A DNA stretch of 64,000 nucleotides from the NCBI GenBank assembly GCA_930367215.1, contig OV884060.1, forward strand, positions 205,595,253-205,659,252, in the 5' to 3' direction. How positions within the stretch are numbered: the first letter of the stretch is position 1; each line of letters starts with the position of its first letter. The position numbers and the translations under genes were made by a program. This DNA is from Pollenia angustigena (Eukaryota; Arthropoda; Insecta; Diptera; Polleniidae). Below the pieces are notes generated by a model. The model did not search any database. It worked only from the letters and a program-made list of their open reading frames with translations, and was not told where the DNA came from. Shown here piece after piece: positions 45,630-52,073 of the stretch.

Positions 45630-48094
45630 CGTATGGACTCTAAAACGGCTGGGGCGATTTTGATGGACTTTTCAGGGAATCTTCAGAATATTCAGGCGAA
45701 TGACACTGTGAAGTCTGACTTTTGATTTTCGGTCTGCGGGCGGAGGGGCGTGGCAAGATCCAATTTTCATATTGCACCACCAATGACATCTATATAATTT
45801 GGAAAATTTTTTCTTTAAAATGATCGCCATGGTCCAACTTTGATTTATACGAAAAGAAAATTTTTCCCCGCCCACTTTTTTCGAATTACCTAAAATCAGA
45901 AAACGGCTCCATCGATTTGACAAATTTTTCTTTCAAATGTTCGCATTAATCCATTTTAAGTTTTTATCGAAAGAAAAATGTACCTCGCCTGCTTTTACGC
46001 CCTCTTTTTCTATTAAGCGCATAACTTGAGAACGGCTTGACCGATTTGGACGATTTTTTCTTTAAAATCATCGCGATGGTCCAACTTAGGTTTTTACAGA
46101 AAGAAAATTTTTCCTTGCCCACTTTAACGCCCAATTTTTTCGATTAACCTAACATCAGAAAACGGCTCCATCGATTTAACTAATTTTTATACCCACACCA
46201 CAATAGTGGAGAGGGTATTATGCATTTGTGCTGATGTGTGTAACGCGTTAAAATATTGGTCCTCGCCCCACCTAAAAGTATACCGATCGACTCGGAATCA
46301 CTTTCTGAGTCGAACTAACGATGTCCGGCTGGCTGGCTGTCCATGTAACCTTGTGCGCAAAGTACAGGTCGCAATTTTGGAGGTAATTTGATGAAATTTG
46401 GGTCATAGGTTCTTATTGATACAAGGACCTATTGAAAAGTCTGAATCGTAGGACCACGAGGGAAGATAGGGGGAAATTTCTTCCTCTCAGAAACTATCAA
46501 CCCGATTTTAATGAAATTTAAAACATAGATAGAACCATATCTATATGGACACAAAATGTATAAATTTTTAAAAAAAATCGGACCACGAGGGGAGATAGGG
46601 GCAATTTCTGCCTCTCAAACCGATCTTAATGAAATTTAAAAAATAGATAGATCCATATCTATAGGGACACATTAGCTATACAGTTTTTAAAAAATAGGAC
46701 CACAAGGGGAGGCAGGGGGCAATTTCTGCCTCTTACAAACTTTCAAACCGATTTTCATGAAGTTTATAAACATAGATAAATCCATATTTAGATGGACTCA
46801 TCAGCATGATGTGTTTTTAAATACTGTGGTGTAGGGTATCATATGGTCGGGCTTGACCGACTATACTTTCTTACTTGTTTTTTCTTTCAAATGTTCGTAT
46901 CTGGTTAACGTATTTTAAAAATCGAACGCAAACATTTTGCCTAATTTGGACAGGACAACGTCTGTAGGGTCAGCTAGTAATAAATAAAATTTCACAATTT
47001 TATCAAGAATATGTTTAATGTAATCTTCTTTTAACTTAGTTAAAGTATTTTTATACATTTTTATTACTTTAAAGAAGTGTAAATTAGTTTGTTGTGTTTT
47101 TTTTCTTAATCAACTGTCATCTTAGCTAAACGCGTTTAAAAACGCATTAAAAGAAAAATAATTTAACAATGAAAAAATCAGCCAAGAACAAAATACTTAC
47201 CACTTCCGTGTTGTTATTCATTGCATTTTGCATTTTTAACATACATATTTTTGTGTATTAAAATTTTTTCTGGCCCCATTATTATTCGTGAGTTTATTTG
47301 ACAGTTCAAAGCGGGAACTTTCCCACAAAAATTTTTCAGACACACTTTTTCTGTAAATTGGCGAGTAATTTCTTTAAGTGACGGCTATTACTCGCCAAAA
47401 ATATTACAGACACAGTTAAGTGAGAAAAACAGTTGTTTGTTTCAATTAATGGCATTTTGGCTTCAATTCCCACATTTCAATCGAATAATTTTTTCACACG
47501 GAAGTTATAGAACATGGACACTGACAAGCTCAACTTTATGCGTGTGAATCAGCACTTACGCTTTGAGTTAATTTAAAAATGTTTAAAGTTGGTAATAAAC
47601 ATTTGTAAAAGGTGTTAAAAAAATATGTAACACAAGTTAATTTTATTCTTGCAAAAATATTTTATTGTAGTTTTTCATTAAATTGATTTGCTTATTTAAA
47701 ACACTTGTCCATTAAACGTTTTTTTTTTTTTTTTTTTTGTAAAACTTTTAATTGCTTAATTAAATATTTAACTAAATGGAAATATGATGTTTACTTTAAA
47801 TACTTGACTTAATAAAATTTAACTAGAAGTTGTTTAAATTTATGAAATAAACAAGTCATAAATATTTATTTGATCTTTAGCCTTAATATAAAAATTGTAT
47901 TCTACCTTGTTCCCGTTTTATTTTTAAATTTAATTATTTTTATTTTTTATTAATTTCCTTTAATATAAATTAAAGCTTTTCACGACTATCTCCGGAATGG
48001 CACACAAGCTTTATACATTAAGTTGCAAAAAGACTCCAGACGTCTATATCGAGTCTTTGATAGTGAAGATAATGCCGGAATTCATGCAGTGTAA
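7482..48094 (+). CDS. Gene A: four-pass membrane protein (DUF4728-like), 4 exons
   Basis: Exons are 7482-7647, 16177-16256, 16342-16510 and 47976-48094, joined in phases 1, 0 and 1 with GT-AG borders (donors GGTAAGAGC, GAAGTAAGT, GGTAAGT; acceptors TTTTTAG, TTTGCAG, TTAAAG). They total 534 nt, or 177 residues plus stop. The start ATG sits in AAAATGAAA. Hydrophobic segments at about residues 9-27, 58-81, 91-116 and 123-140 predict four membrane passes. 'LKPWLIVNF' opens the third, and a charged tail ends 'NAGIHAV'. AATAAA follows at 48162. I recognise the general pattern of small insect tetraspan proteins (DUF4728-like), but the function is unknown. Gene B at the right end shares exon phases and the PWLI motif. 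Intron 1 (8.5 kb) and intron 3 (31.5 kb) are filled with transposons, including the 15-kb polymerase element. The last exon is the least certain join. Confidence 0.7.
7814..8051. mobile_element. MITE with ATATGGAGGG inverted ends
   Basis: The left end 'ATATGGAGGGTTCAAAGCTG' pairs with the right end 'CTGAGCCCTCCATAT', with further pairing through 'GAACCAAGTCA'. About 240 bp, with no coding. The target duplication is not clear. Confidence 0.7.
8110..8560. repeat. Three diverged tandem units of about 130-160 bp
   Basis: Units contain '(T)TTGAAACGCCTGGACGCTTT', 'GGCTTGAAA', 'GAATCTGGTATT' and 'AAAATTCAAAATGG', and start near 8130, 8293 and 8408. Noncoding. Confidence 0.6.
8680..9150. repeat. Degenerate AATTC/GAATT-rich low-complexity tract
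   Basis: About 470 bp is dominated by interspersed AATTCAATTC, TGAATT and ATTCATTTG words without a fixed period. No gene is seen. Confidence 0.6.
9250..9365. mobile_element. PIF-type MITE, duplication TTA
   Basis: GAGCTTGTTCGCACTC ... GAGTGTGAACCAGCAC lies between TTA (9247-9249) and TTA (9366-9368). Interior words (CTCAAGTCTTAAGTTTTAGG) resemble the MITE at 51277. Confidence 0.7.
10980..12581. mobile_element. TA-inserting element with CCCAGCGGGAAAA ends
   Basis: CCCAGCGGGAAAA at 10980 and TTTTCCCGCTGGG ending at 12581 are perfect inverted ends flanked by TA on both sides. The AAGGCCTT palindrome and close variants recur many times at 11000-11280 and near 12530-12550, as subterminal repeats. 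'GGGATCTGAATTCTTT' occurs at 11717 and again at 12370. No transposase. It is nested in the hAT element and itself holds a PIF MITE. Confidence 0.8.
11831..12367. mobile_element. PIF-type MITE, duplication TAA
   Basis: Starts TAGGCCTTTTACACTGATCA and ends TGATCAGTGTAAAAAGGCTA, with TAA at 11828-11830 and 12368-12370. Inner inverted copies of 'CATCTAACATCTACCATC' extend the stem. About 537 bp, noncoding. Confidence 0.85.
13036..13369. other. Intronic AT-rich DNA
   Basis: Nothing is recognised apart from a T-run at 13330-13350. Confidence 0.5.
13370..13705 (-). mobile_element. tRNA-derived SINE, copy 2
   Basis: The reverse strand carries 'GGGTTCAAATCCCAGG' (B box) and the same core and AT-rich tail as 3098-3437. 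Its flank 'ACTGATGTTTGACTA' also matches. Confidence 0.65.
14020..14215 (+). mobile_element. DINE-like fragment (second family)
   Basis: 'CTCGGAATCACTTT', 'ACGATGTACGTCCGTCTGAC' and 'GGCTGTCCATGT' align with 46270-46400. Both ends are missing. Confidence 0.65.
14281..14429. mobile_element. Near-perfect palindromic MITE at TA
   Basis: GGTGCCAATTCACACG ... CGTGTGAATTGGGAC, with stems of more than 50 bp including 'TTGCAAGTCTTATTGATCAG'. TA flanks both sides. TIR style matches the TAA/TTA MITEs. Confidence 0.8.
14432..15660. other. Intron 1 of gene A, no element recognised
   Basis: AT-rich noncoding DNA. Short open frames here lack any family resemblance. Confidence 0.45.
15665..15818 (+). pseudogene. 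Orphan exon-like segment
   Basis: After a plausible acceptor (GCTGTTTCTAG) there is an open frame reading 'VFEVRFDGKSSKK', then 'TELKSIKACVSSGVHSLCKE', ending in TAG at about 15822. It follows exon 1 of gene A in phase 1, but a GTAGAT donor would leave phase 2, which does not match the next gene A exon. It could be a terminal alternative exon, or a captured or decayed exon of another gene. The product is not recognised. Confidence 0.3.
15883..16133 (+). mobile_element. DINE-like 3' fragment
   Basis: 'GGTCAGGCTTTACCGACTAC' followed by an ACTTTTTT tract and TAGTTTT resembles the 3' hairpin and end of the second DINE-like family (46840-46880). It lies just upstream of gene A exon 2. Confidence 0.5.
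16558..16731. mobile_element. MITE with GTCTACAACT ends
   Basis: GTCTACAACT ... AGTTGTAGAC are inverted ends, with AACATGA and TCATGTC just inside. Interior words (TTAACACTAACAT, TTAGTGTTAATGTTAA) also pair. Noncoding. Confidence 0.65.
16738..17448. mobile_element. PIF-type MITE, duplication TAA
   Basis: CCCCGGGTCTCCACGTAGC ... GCTACGTGGAGACCCAGCG lies between TAA (16735-16737) and TAA (17449-17451). GCAATAATTGCT words are repeated near both ends. About 711 bp, noncoding. Confidence 0.8.
17483..17622. mobile_element. MITE with CCAAGGCGAATT ends
   Basis: CCAAGGCGAATTCACTAC ... ACAAATTCGCCTTGG, with CAGTGGCAG and CTGTCACCG pairing further in. About 140 bp. Confidence 0.65.
17720..18130. repeat. 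Dispersed repeat fragment
   Basis: 'CGATTTCTTTTCTGAGAAAAATG' and 'TTACATG' words here recur inverted at 23540-23630. The family is not identified and the ends are unclear. Confidence 0.35.
18167..19938. mobile_element. Non-autonomous hAT element, 8-bp duplication CTGTGTGT
   Basis: CAGTGATGTTAAC at 18167 and GTTAACATCACTG ending 19938 are perfect 13-bp inverted ends. CTGTGTGT is directly repeated at 18159-18166 and 19939-19946. ATTACCG words cluster near both ends. The interior has a direct repeat (18540-18690 and 19000-19085, with ACCTTCGGAAGGAAATAATT). No transposase. It holds a PIF MITE. Confidence 0.85.
19421..19896. mobile_element. PIF-type MITE, duplication TTA
   Basis: TGCTATGTTCATACGACGAC ... 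TCCATGTGAACATGGTA lies between TTA (19418-19420) and TTA (19897-19899). CGTTTCGCTC and GAGCGAAACACG pair inside. It is nested in the hAT element. Confidence 0.75.
19947..21100. other. Intron 3 of gene A, AT-rich
   Basis: No recognisable element or coding exon is seen. Confidence 0.45.
21103..21793. mobile_element. TIR element at TA, TGAGGGGTATAG ends
   Basis: TGAGGGGTATAGATGCAAAG ... CTTTGCATCTATACCCCTCA, with the stem continuing through ACTGCAATGT, flanked by TA on each side. 'GCAATGTCCAT' recurs inside, near 21260 and 21590. About 691 bp, noncoding. Confidence 0.8.
22275..22627. mobile_element. TA-inserting element with CCCTGCAAATAA ends
   Basis: CCCTGCAAATAA at 22275 and TTATTTGCAGGG ending 22627, flanked by TA. 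The interior is rich in GGACCAGTCC and AGTAGTCCA words. A truncated copy lies at 2700-2938. Confidence 0.8.
22630..23638. other. Intronic DNA with a possible hAT end
   Basis: 'CAGTGATGTTAGATG' near 22820 resembles the hAT end at 18167, and AATCGTCAT words follow, but no right end or duplication was found. Confidence 0.35.
23642..24633. mobile_element. PIF-type MITE, duplication TTA, with nested DINE
   Basis: GGCCGAGGCCACGCAAAG ... TTGCGTGGCCTCTGCC lies between TTA (23639-23641) and TTA (24634-24636). GAGCGGC/GCCGCTC words repeat near both ends. A DINE-like copy lies inside at 24093-24367. Confidence 0.85.
24093..24367 (+). mobile_element. DINE-like element, second family
   Basis: The 5' motif 'TATACCCACGCCACAATAGT' is followed by GGAGAGGGTATTATG. 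The 3' end has the hairpin 'GTCGGGCTTGACCGAC' and then ACTTGTTT. It is a short, internally deleted copy of the element at 46188-46880. Confidence 0.8.
24660..25985 (+). pseudogene. Unidentified ORF split by a hAT insertion
   Basis: A frame from about 24660 reads 'TCAVGLEYCKIFDFDT' and 'NLIECAS' up to the hAT insertion. With the 8-bp duplication collapsed, it continues in phase from 25864 ('SYGGVYHYAPVSYNF') to a stop near 25985, about 84 codons in all. No family is recognised, and the length could arise by chance. Confidence 0.25.
24794..25855. mobile_element. Non-autonomous hAT element, 8-bp duplication ATGCGCAT
   Basis: CAGGGTTACCGTTAGG starts at 24794 and CGAACGGTAACGCTG ends at 25855. 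ATGCGCAT is directly repeated at 24786-24793 and 25856-25863. AAAGTCGCA words cluster near both ends as subterminal repeats. Noncoding. Confidence 0.85.
26101..27024 (+). mobile_element. DINE-1/INE-1-like element, left part
   Basis: Starts TATACCCACCACCACAATTA, with an inverted GTTGTGAAGAGGGTATA. The conserved core follows: 'ACCCTATAAAGTATATATATTC' and 'TCGATTTAGCCATGTCCGTC'. Then come tandem units of about 155 bp containing 'GTGAAGATCGGTCCATAA' and 'ACTCCCGGAAAACA'. It is interrupted at 27024 by the 15-kb element and resumes at 42204. Confidence 0.85.
27016..27024. repeat. 9-bp target-site duplication, left copy
   Basis: ACTCCCGGA, identical to 42204-42212. It is part of the DINE tandem unit; uninterrupted DINE copies read ACTCCCGGAAAA at the same place. 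Confidence 0.9.
27077..27220. repeat. 37-bp terminal tandem repeat, left
   Basis: Nearly four units start near 27077, each with 'CCATTAGGGGTGTTCACAG' (variants ACTAGAGG, AATAGAGG) and 'TTGTAGTTGGATACATG'. Repeated terminal motifs could bind a transposase or replication protein. Confidence 0.85.
27602..28580. repeat. Twelve 82-bp tandem repeats, left arm
   Basis: Units contain 'TTTGTGAAGAAAATACCAA', 'AAAATGGGTATTTTGAGG' and 'GTTGATTTGAATATTTATTT'. Variants alternate (for example CGCGGG, CGAGGG, GGATATTTTG), and the order is mirrored unit for unit at 40645-41625. Confidence 0.9.
28581..30640. other. AT-rich noncoding segment of the left arm
   Basis: No open frame or repeat array is seen. It is mirrored at 38588-40644 with only a few substitutions. 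It may hold regulatory or origin sequences or degenerated genes. Confidence 0.5.
30644..31085. repeat. Three 147-bp tandem units, left arm
   Basis: 'ATTTCACAATAACAATTTTT' begins at 30644, 30791 and 30938, and a fourth partial start occurs at 31080. Each unit includes 'CATGTTTGCCATGCGTTCAG'. Mirrored at about 38142-38583. A 68-codon open frame begins in the last unit (31070-31276), with no recognised similarity. Confidence 0.85.
31395..34584 (+). CDS. Family-B DNA polymerase (pPolB type), truncated, left arm
   Basis: Exon 1 is open from 31395 (first ATG 31545) to 32251. An intron at 32252-32345 (GTATGT...TTACAG) restores the family-typical join at 'KNIS-RLIHSQ'. Exon 2 runs to a stop at 34582-34584. 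From the ATG there are 981 codons. Residues about 252-272 form a C2H2 finger. ExoI is 'YADFECILE' (~304). A CxxC...'DHCHLTGDYRGPAHNKCN' endonuclease-VII-like module spans ~398-430. ExoII is 'HNLSAYD' (~444) and ExoIII 'YLKVD' (~597). Polymerase motif A is 'YLDVNNLYGYAM' (~695), motif B 'KLLNNAVYGKTMEN' (~839) and motif C 'YMDTDSF' (~943). Residues before the ATG ('ALKNRIATYILEN') also fit the family, so an upstream exon is likely. The protein stops soon after motif C at the palindrome spacer, so the thumb is missing and full activity is doubtful. Confidence 0.85.
32252..32345 (+). other. Intron in the left polymerase copy
   Basis: 94 bp, donor G|GTATGT, acceptor TTTAATTACAG. It contains in-frame stops, and removal yields a continuous family-like protein. 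The mirror intron is at 36882-36975. Confidence 0.85.
34496..37832 (-). CDS. Family-B DNA polymerase (pPolB type), truncated, right arm
   Basis: This is the inverted copy of the left gene. Exon 1 is open from 37832 (first ATG at 37682) to 36976, the intron is 36882-36975, and exon 2 starts at 36881. All exonuclease, endonuclease-VII-like and polymerase motifs are the same. Two amino-acid differences are visible (Ser/Ile in exon 1, His/Asn before motif B). Unlike the left copy, its frame runs through the 66-bp spacer, adding 'NIPLLNKKVLGMMKDECNGK', a genuine family continuation after motif C. It then enters the antisense of the left arm for about 28 unrelated residues before the stop at 34496. 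The spacer is therefore original polymerase sequence kept on one side only. The thumb region is missing here too. Confidence 0.85.
34581..34646 (-). other. 66-bp palindrome spacer (fold-back junction)
   Basis: Unpaired between the arms. On the minus strand it encodes the conserved polymerase stretch around 'NKKVLGMMKDE'. A short offset inverted pair, ACCATTG/CAATGGT, lies within it and could seed a hairpin. Confidence 0.85.
38142..38583. repeat. Three 147-bp tandem units, right arm
   Basis: Mirror of 30644-31085, same unit number, with a few base differences. Confidence 0.85.
38584..40644. other. AT-rich noncoding segment of the right arm
   Basis: Mirror of 28581-30640. At least two substitutions are visible (for example at 39560 and 39601), so the arms are not a simple copied read. 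Confidence 0.5.
40645..41625. repeat. Twelve 82-bp tandem repeats, right arm
   Basis: The same unit variants as 27602-28580 in mirrored order. Confidence 0.9.
42008..42150. repeat. 37-bp terminal tandem repeat, right
   Basis: Nearly four copies of 'CTGTGAACACCCCTAATGG' type units, mirror of the left terminus. Confidence 0.85.
42204..42673 (+). mobile_element. DINE-1/INE-1-like element, right part
   Basis: Begins with the second ACTCCCGGA (42204-42212) and continues the tandem unit ('AAAACAGTTTAGTACGCC'). It ends with the hairpin 'ATTCGGCACAGCCGAAT' and 'ACTTGTTTT', as the intact copy at 52074-53657 does. Confidence 0.85.
42674..43407. other. Intronic AT-rich DNA
   Basis: Nothing is recognised. 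Confidence 0.5.
43408..44131. mobile_element. TIR element with CCCATGTTCTGTAACT ends
   Basis: CCCATGTTCTGTAACT at 43408 and AGTTACAGAACATGGG ending 44131 form perfect 16-bp inverted ends. 'GTTACAGACACA' motifs recur inside. Other copies lie at 3438-3706 plus 6570-6849 and at 47150-47517. A TA target is suggested by the flanks of the other copy. It is probably noncoding. Confidence 0.75.
44132..45540. other. Intronic DNA, partly GC-richer
   Basis: 44880-45250 is richer in G and C, with 'TATGGGAGCCCCCTTAAGG'-like words that suggest an old repeat. 'CAGTGATGTCAAC' near 45474 resembles a hAT end. No element could be bounded and no coding exon was found. Confidence 0.4.
45541..46978 (+). mobile_element. 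Non-autonomous Helitron
   Basis: Starts TCTATATATATAAAA and ends with a short hairpin and 'GTAGGGTCAGCTAGT', the 5'-TC / CTAG-3' signature of insect Helitrons. A (TGTA/TATG)n tract at 45565-45630 and repeated 'AAAACGGCTCCATCGATTT' units lie inside. No Rep/helicase sequence. A DINE-like element is nested at 46188-46880. Confidence 0.75.
46188..46880 (+). mobile_element. DINE-like element, second family, near full length
   Basis: 5' 'TATACCCACACCACAATAGT', core 'CTAACGATGTCCGGCTGG', repeated 'GGACCACGAGGGGAGATAGG' units, 3' hairpin 'GTCGGGCTTGACCGAC' and ACTTGTTTT. It is nested in the Helitron. Confidence 0.8.
46979..47975. other. End of intron 3 of gene A
   Basis: 47150-47517 is a partial, diverged copy of the 43408-44131 element, ending 'GAACATGGACACTG'. 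The rest is AT-rich, with a T-run at 47720-47740 and the polypyrimidine tract before exon 4. Confidence 0.6.
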
Positions 48095-48161
48095 TTGAAA
48101 AAAAAAAACTAAATATTTAATTATTGTCAAATATTTTTGTTTAAATTATATTTTGTATGTA

Positions 48162-48167
48162 AATAAA
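48162..48167 (+). promoter_or_regulatory. Polyadenylation signal of gene A
   Basis: AATAAA lies 68 bp after the stop codon and is followed by an A-run. Confidence 0.5.
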
Positions 48168-48407
48168 ATTAAAAAAAAAAAAAAAACATTAAAGAGTATA
48201 TCGTCACCTTAAATGCAAACGAACATAACCCCATTTTATTATTATTACTTTATTTCAGCTTTTAAAAAGTACTACCAAATTATTCAAAAATGTACCTACC
48301 CACTTGCTCATCTCTAAACTAATTTGAGAAAGTTTTTTGTTGGTTATAAAAAAAATTTAAGATTTCCAAGTTTTCATAGATCTTCATTACAAATGGATCC
48401 GTCTTAA

Positions 48408-48748
48408 AGGCTAGTTTACACTATTATACTTTGTATTACTACATGTCAAAAACTTAAGTAATATGTAAGTCTAATAGTGTGAATGGTGTCTGATGAAAAT
48501 GACAAGTATTATGAAAACCAGTTTGACATCCCATACGACTTCATTGTTTTTTGAAAACAATAATACTTTTCATTAGATCGGGGTTGCATTTTATTTCATG
48601 TGTGAGTGTTTATACTTTGAGTGATGGTGTGAACACAAACTGACATGTTAAATTCGATTTTTTGACAGTCGCAACAAAACTCATTAGATTTCTATCTCAC
48701 AAAGTATTATGGAATACGTAAGACTTGTGTGATAGTATAACCTAGCCT
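48408..48748. mobile_element. PIF-type MITE, duplication TAA
   Basis: AGGCTAGTTTACACTATTATAC ends pair with GATAGTATAACCTAGCCT, between TAA (48405-48407) and TAA (48749-48751). 'TTACTACATG'-type words repeat inside. Noncoding. Confidence 0.8.
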
Positions 48749-48835
48749 TAAGAAACACATGCAGTATTGTCAAGTATTAATAACAATTTCTAATGGGGCT
48801 TTAAATTTTATTTTGGAGATTCAAAATCATTTTTT

Positions 48836-49912
48836 ATACCCTCCGCCACAACTAGTTGTGAAGAGGGTATACTAAGTCTGTCATTCCGTGTGAAACTTTT
48901 TTATTATTCATCTCAGATCCCATAAAGTAGATATGTATCTGTGGCATTTTACCAAAACATCTTAAGTCGAGATAAGATAGCAAAAAAGTTTTTTAAAAAA
49001 ACTTGGTGAAAAAATCAATTTTTTTTTTAAATAATAAACGATTAACAAAATTATTTTCAACTTTTTAAATTTGACTTGAGATGTTTTGTCAAAATGCCAC
49101 ATATATACATATTCTGGCTCCTTGAGTAATTCTAAGTCGATTTAGCCATGTTCGTCTGTCTGTCTGTCTGTCTGTCCGTCCGTCTGTTGAAAACACTCTC
49201 ACAAAACTCCAAAGAAATTAACAAACTTGGTGTCAGTTTGGGATTAAAATCCAGCAAAATCGGTTCAGTAGAATCAGAGCTATGAACCAAAATGTGGAAC
49301 CGCCACCTAAAAAAATTGATAATATTGTTACAAAAACTAACATAACAATGCACGGAATCATATAAGATTTCACAAAAAATAGTTTTATTAAAATCACGCT
49401 GTAAAATTTCGTGCAGATCCGCCCATAACTTACCCTAGGCCCGATATAAACCCTACTCCCGGAAAACATTTTATTACGCCTTAAACCGTAATAAATAATG
49501 CTATCAGAATAAAATTTAATACTTCACAGTTTTATATGACTAGAAATCACACTAATAAATTTCGTGATGATCGGCCCATAATTTAATATAGGCCCCATAG
49601 AAAACCCACTCTGGTAAATTTTTAAATACGCCTAAAACCGTAGCAGATGTAGATATAACGGTAAAATTTCTTCCAACTTAGCTTCATATGGCCAGAAAAA
49701 ATTTTATGCAATTTTGTGATATACGGTCCATAATAAACCTTAGATCTCTTTTAGGCAGCCTTCTGAAATTCACTGTAAACGTTAAAACTAATTTCACCAG
49801 TGTATTGAAATGTATGTGTTTTAATACCAGAAATCACTCTGAAATATACGAACTGTCGGTGGTTGGCATCAAAGTTTTGGCACAGCCGAATATAGCACTC
49901 TAAATTGTTTTA
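48836..49912 (+). mobile_element. DINE-1/INE-1-like element
   Basis: 5' TATACCCTCCGCCACAACTA with inverted GTTGTGAAGAGGGTATA. The core holds a (TCTG)n run in 'CCATGTTCGTCTGTC'. Diverged 155-bp units follow, and the 3' end is 'GGCACAGCCGAATATAGC' then TTGTTTT. Confidence 0.85.
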
Positions 49913-50089
49913 ATAATAAAAATAAATTGATTTACACATTTGTTGTTAAACATTTTTTTTAGAATTTGTTTGAAACATTGCTAACATGCGTTCGAAGTAA
50001 CTAGATCAAAGATCGCAAAATTTACGGTTCTTATGATTTTTGATTAAGAGAAACAAAGTGTTTTATTATTAAAAATTTGTTAATCATCC

Positions 50090-50829
50090 CAGTTGGCCAC
50101 GTCTTTAAGACATCCTCGAAGACGGATGCACGACAATGTTAATTTCTGCACGACACGTGAGGGACAGTGGGAGAAAATCGTCAACGACATTTTCGAACAA
50201 GTGTCGCGAAAGTCGTGCACGACACAAAGAAAGACAATGTCGCCTACTTCATCATTAACGACAACCTGCATGACAATGTCGTCTATTTCGACGTCCACGA
50301 CAAAAATTATTATATGGTTATCTAATTCAGACAGTTTTTTAGTATAGTTGGAATTTTAATTTCTGTTATATGTTTTATATTCGACTCCTATAAGCAATCC
50401 TAAAGTTGACAGTGAAGTACTAACTGCATGTAATCCATTTTCAGCCCGCGAAAAATTTCATCATCATTTTTGGTTTTACTGTTTAGAACTAATTTGTAAA
50501 TTTTTTTGTAGGTATTTAAATCAACAATTAAAAAAAAAAAGAATGTGAGACTTTTTAGAAAACCAAGCAAGTGATTGAATAGCATTCAAGAAAACTTTTT
50601 CGTCAGTAGCTTTTATACAAGACAACTTATAAGACAGTTTCGCTCATACTGTCCCATATAAAGCTAAATAGAAGACAACTTACAAGACAACGTCGCTCAA
50701 ACTATCGTGCACGACGATTTCCTGTAAATTGTCTTCTAGAAAACCTAAACATCAGGGGACAAGTCGTGCAAACATCATTGACGACGATGTCGTCAACGGC
50801 AATCTGGCCAACGGCAATCTGGCCAACTG
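50090..50829. mobile_element. Palindromic element with CAGTTGGCC ends
   Basis: CAGTTGGCCA ... TGGCCAACTG are inverted ends. The interior is rich in CACGACAATGTC and GACGACATTG words in both orientations. A DINE-like scrap (TGATCTAACGATAACCATCC) follows at 50880-50940. No duplication was read. Confidence 0.6.
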
Positions 50830-51276
50830 TATATACAACAAACTTTCATATTCAATGTAAATTTTAGAATCACTTTTTAAAGTGATCTAACGATAACCAT
50901 CCGTCCGTCTGGTTGATTGCCTGTCCATGTTTTTGTTTTATTGTACTTAGGATGCGAATCTAATCGCACATTCCGTACGGAATCAAAAGTTTTTTTATTT
51001 TGTTTTTGTTTTTTTAAATACATTTGAGAGACTTTTTGTCAATTTTTGACAGTAGGTTAAGCAAGGCTATGCATATTGTGGTTAGGCCTTAAGGCGGTTA
51101 AATTAACGTTACAATATTTGATTTTCCGAAGTGATGCTAAAGAAAAGGTTTTAAAAAATAAAAGCACAATTATCATATTAATTTATTATTCTTTTTGATT
51201 TTTTTTTTTTTTTGAACAAAACTACAAATTACGTTTGCAAATGTCAAATCACTGTCCAATTTTACTGTCTGCTTAA

Positions 51277-51418
51277 GTGCTGGTTCACACACGTCAAGTT
51301 TGAATCGTCAAGTCTTGAGCTTTTAGGAGAAAAGGGCAAAGAGAGTGCCATTTCTTTTCCCCTCTCTCCCAAAAACTCAAGACTTGACGAGTCAAACTTG
51401 ACGTGTGTGAACCAGCAC
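51277..51418. mobile_element. PIF-type MITE, duplication TAA
   Basis: GTGCTGGTTCACACACGTCA ... TGACGTGTGTGAACCAGCAC lies between TAA (51274-51276) and TAA (51419-51421). It is a near-perfect hairpin of 142 bp. Relatives lie at 4353, 9250 and 17629. Confidence 0.9.
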
Positions 51419-51424
51419 TAACAT

Positions 51425-51750
51425 TGCAGCCACACGATCAAGCTTTTCTTGATAGTCTTTTACATATACTGTTTGACAAAATATGCAAAAATTGGCAGCT
51501 GTGACGTAGGCTGCAGGCAAGTTGAAAGCAATTTACTTTCAAGATGTCATTAAAAAAAAAATTTATAAACAGAAACGAAAAATTTGCTCACTAACCTTGA
51601 AATCAGCTGTTTTCTTGAACGTAAATTGAAACACTCACTGGCAAGAGAATTTTAAAGGCAAGTTCGTATCAATTTTTAAAAGTATGAGTGTATTGGTAAA
51701 AAAGTGTGAGTGCATTAAAAATTGATAGGCAAAACTTGATCGTGTAACCC
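51425..51750. repeat. Possible MITE with CACACGATCAAG ends
   Basis: 'CACACGATCAAGCTTTTC' near 51431 pairs with 'AAAACTTGATCGTGTAA' near 51748. The outer ends and duplication are unclear. Confidence 0.45.
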
Positions 51751-52073
51751 TCAAGTAATTTGCTAGACAGTAGACAACACAGTTGGAAAAGTGTGCATTT
51801 TTTAGTGAAAAGGTATGCATGTATTTCTACTGTCTTGGCAGTTCTGGCAAATGTAAACGACAGGTTAAATGTTAACATTAATTAACAATTTAGGGACCGT
51901 CCCTAAAATCCCTTTAAGACAAAAACTCTCATATGCATGTTTATATCTAGATAGTATTCGGCGCAAATAACTCTTATATGACGTTTAACCTGTTGACATT
52001 ACTTTGATTTAGTTTTTTTTTTTAGCATATTTTTAACAATTTTCAGGGCATATTATTATAGTATTTTATTTTT

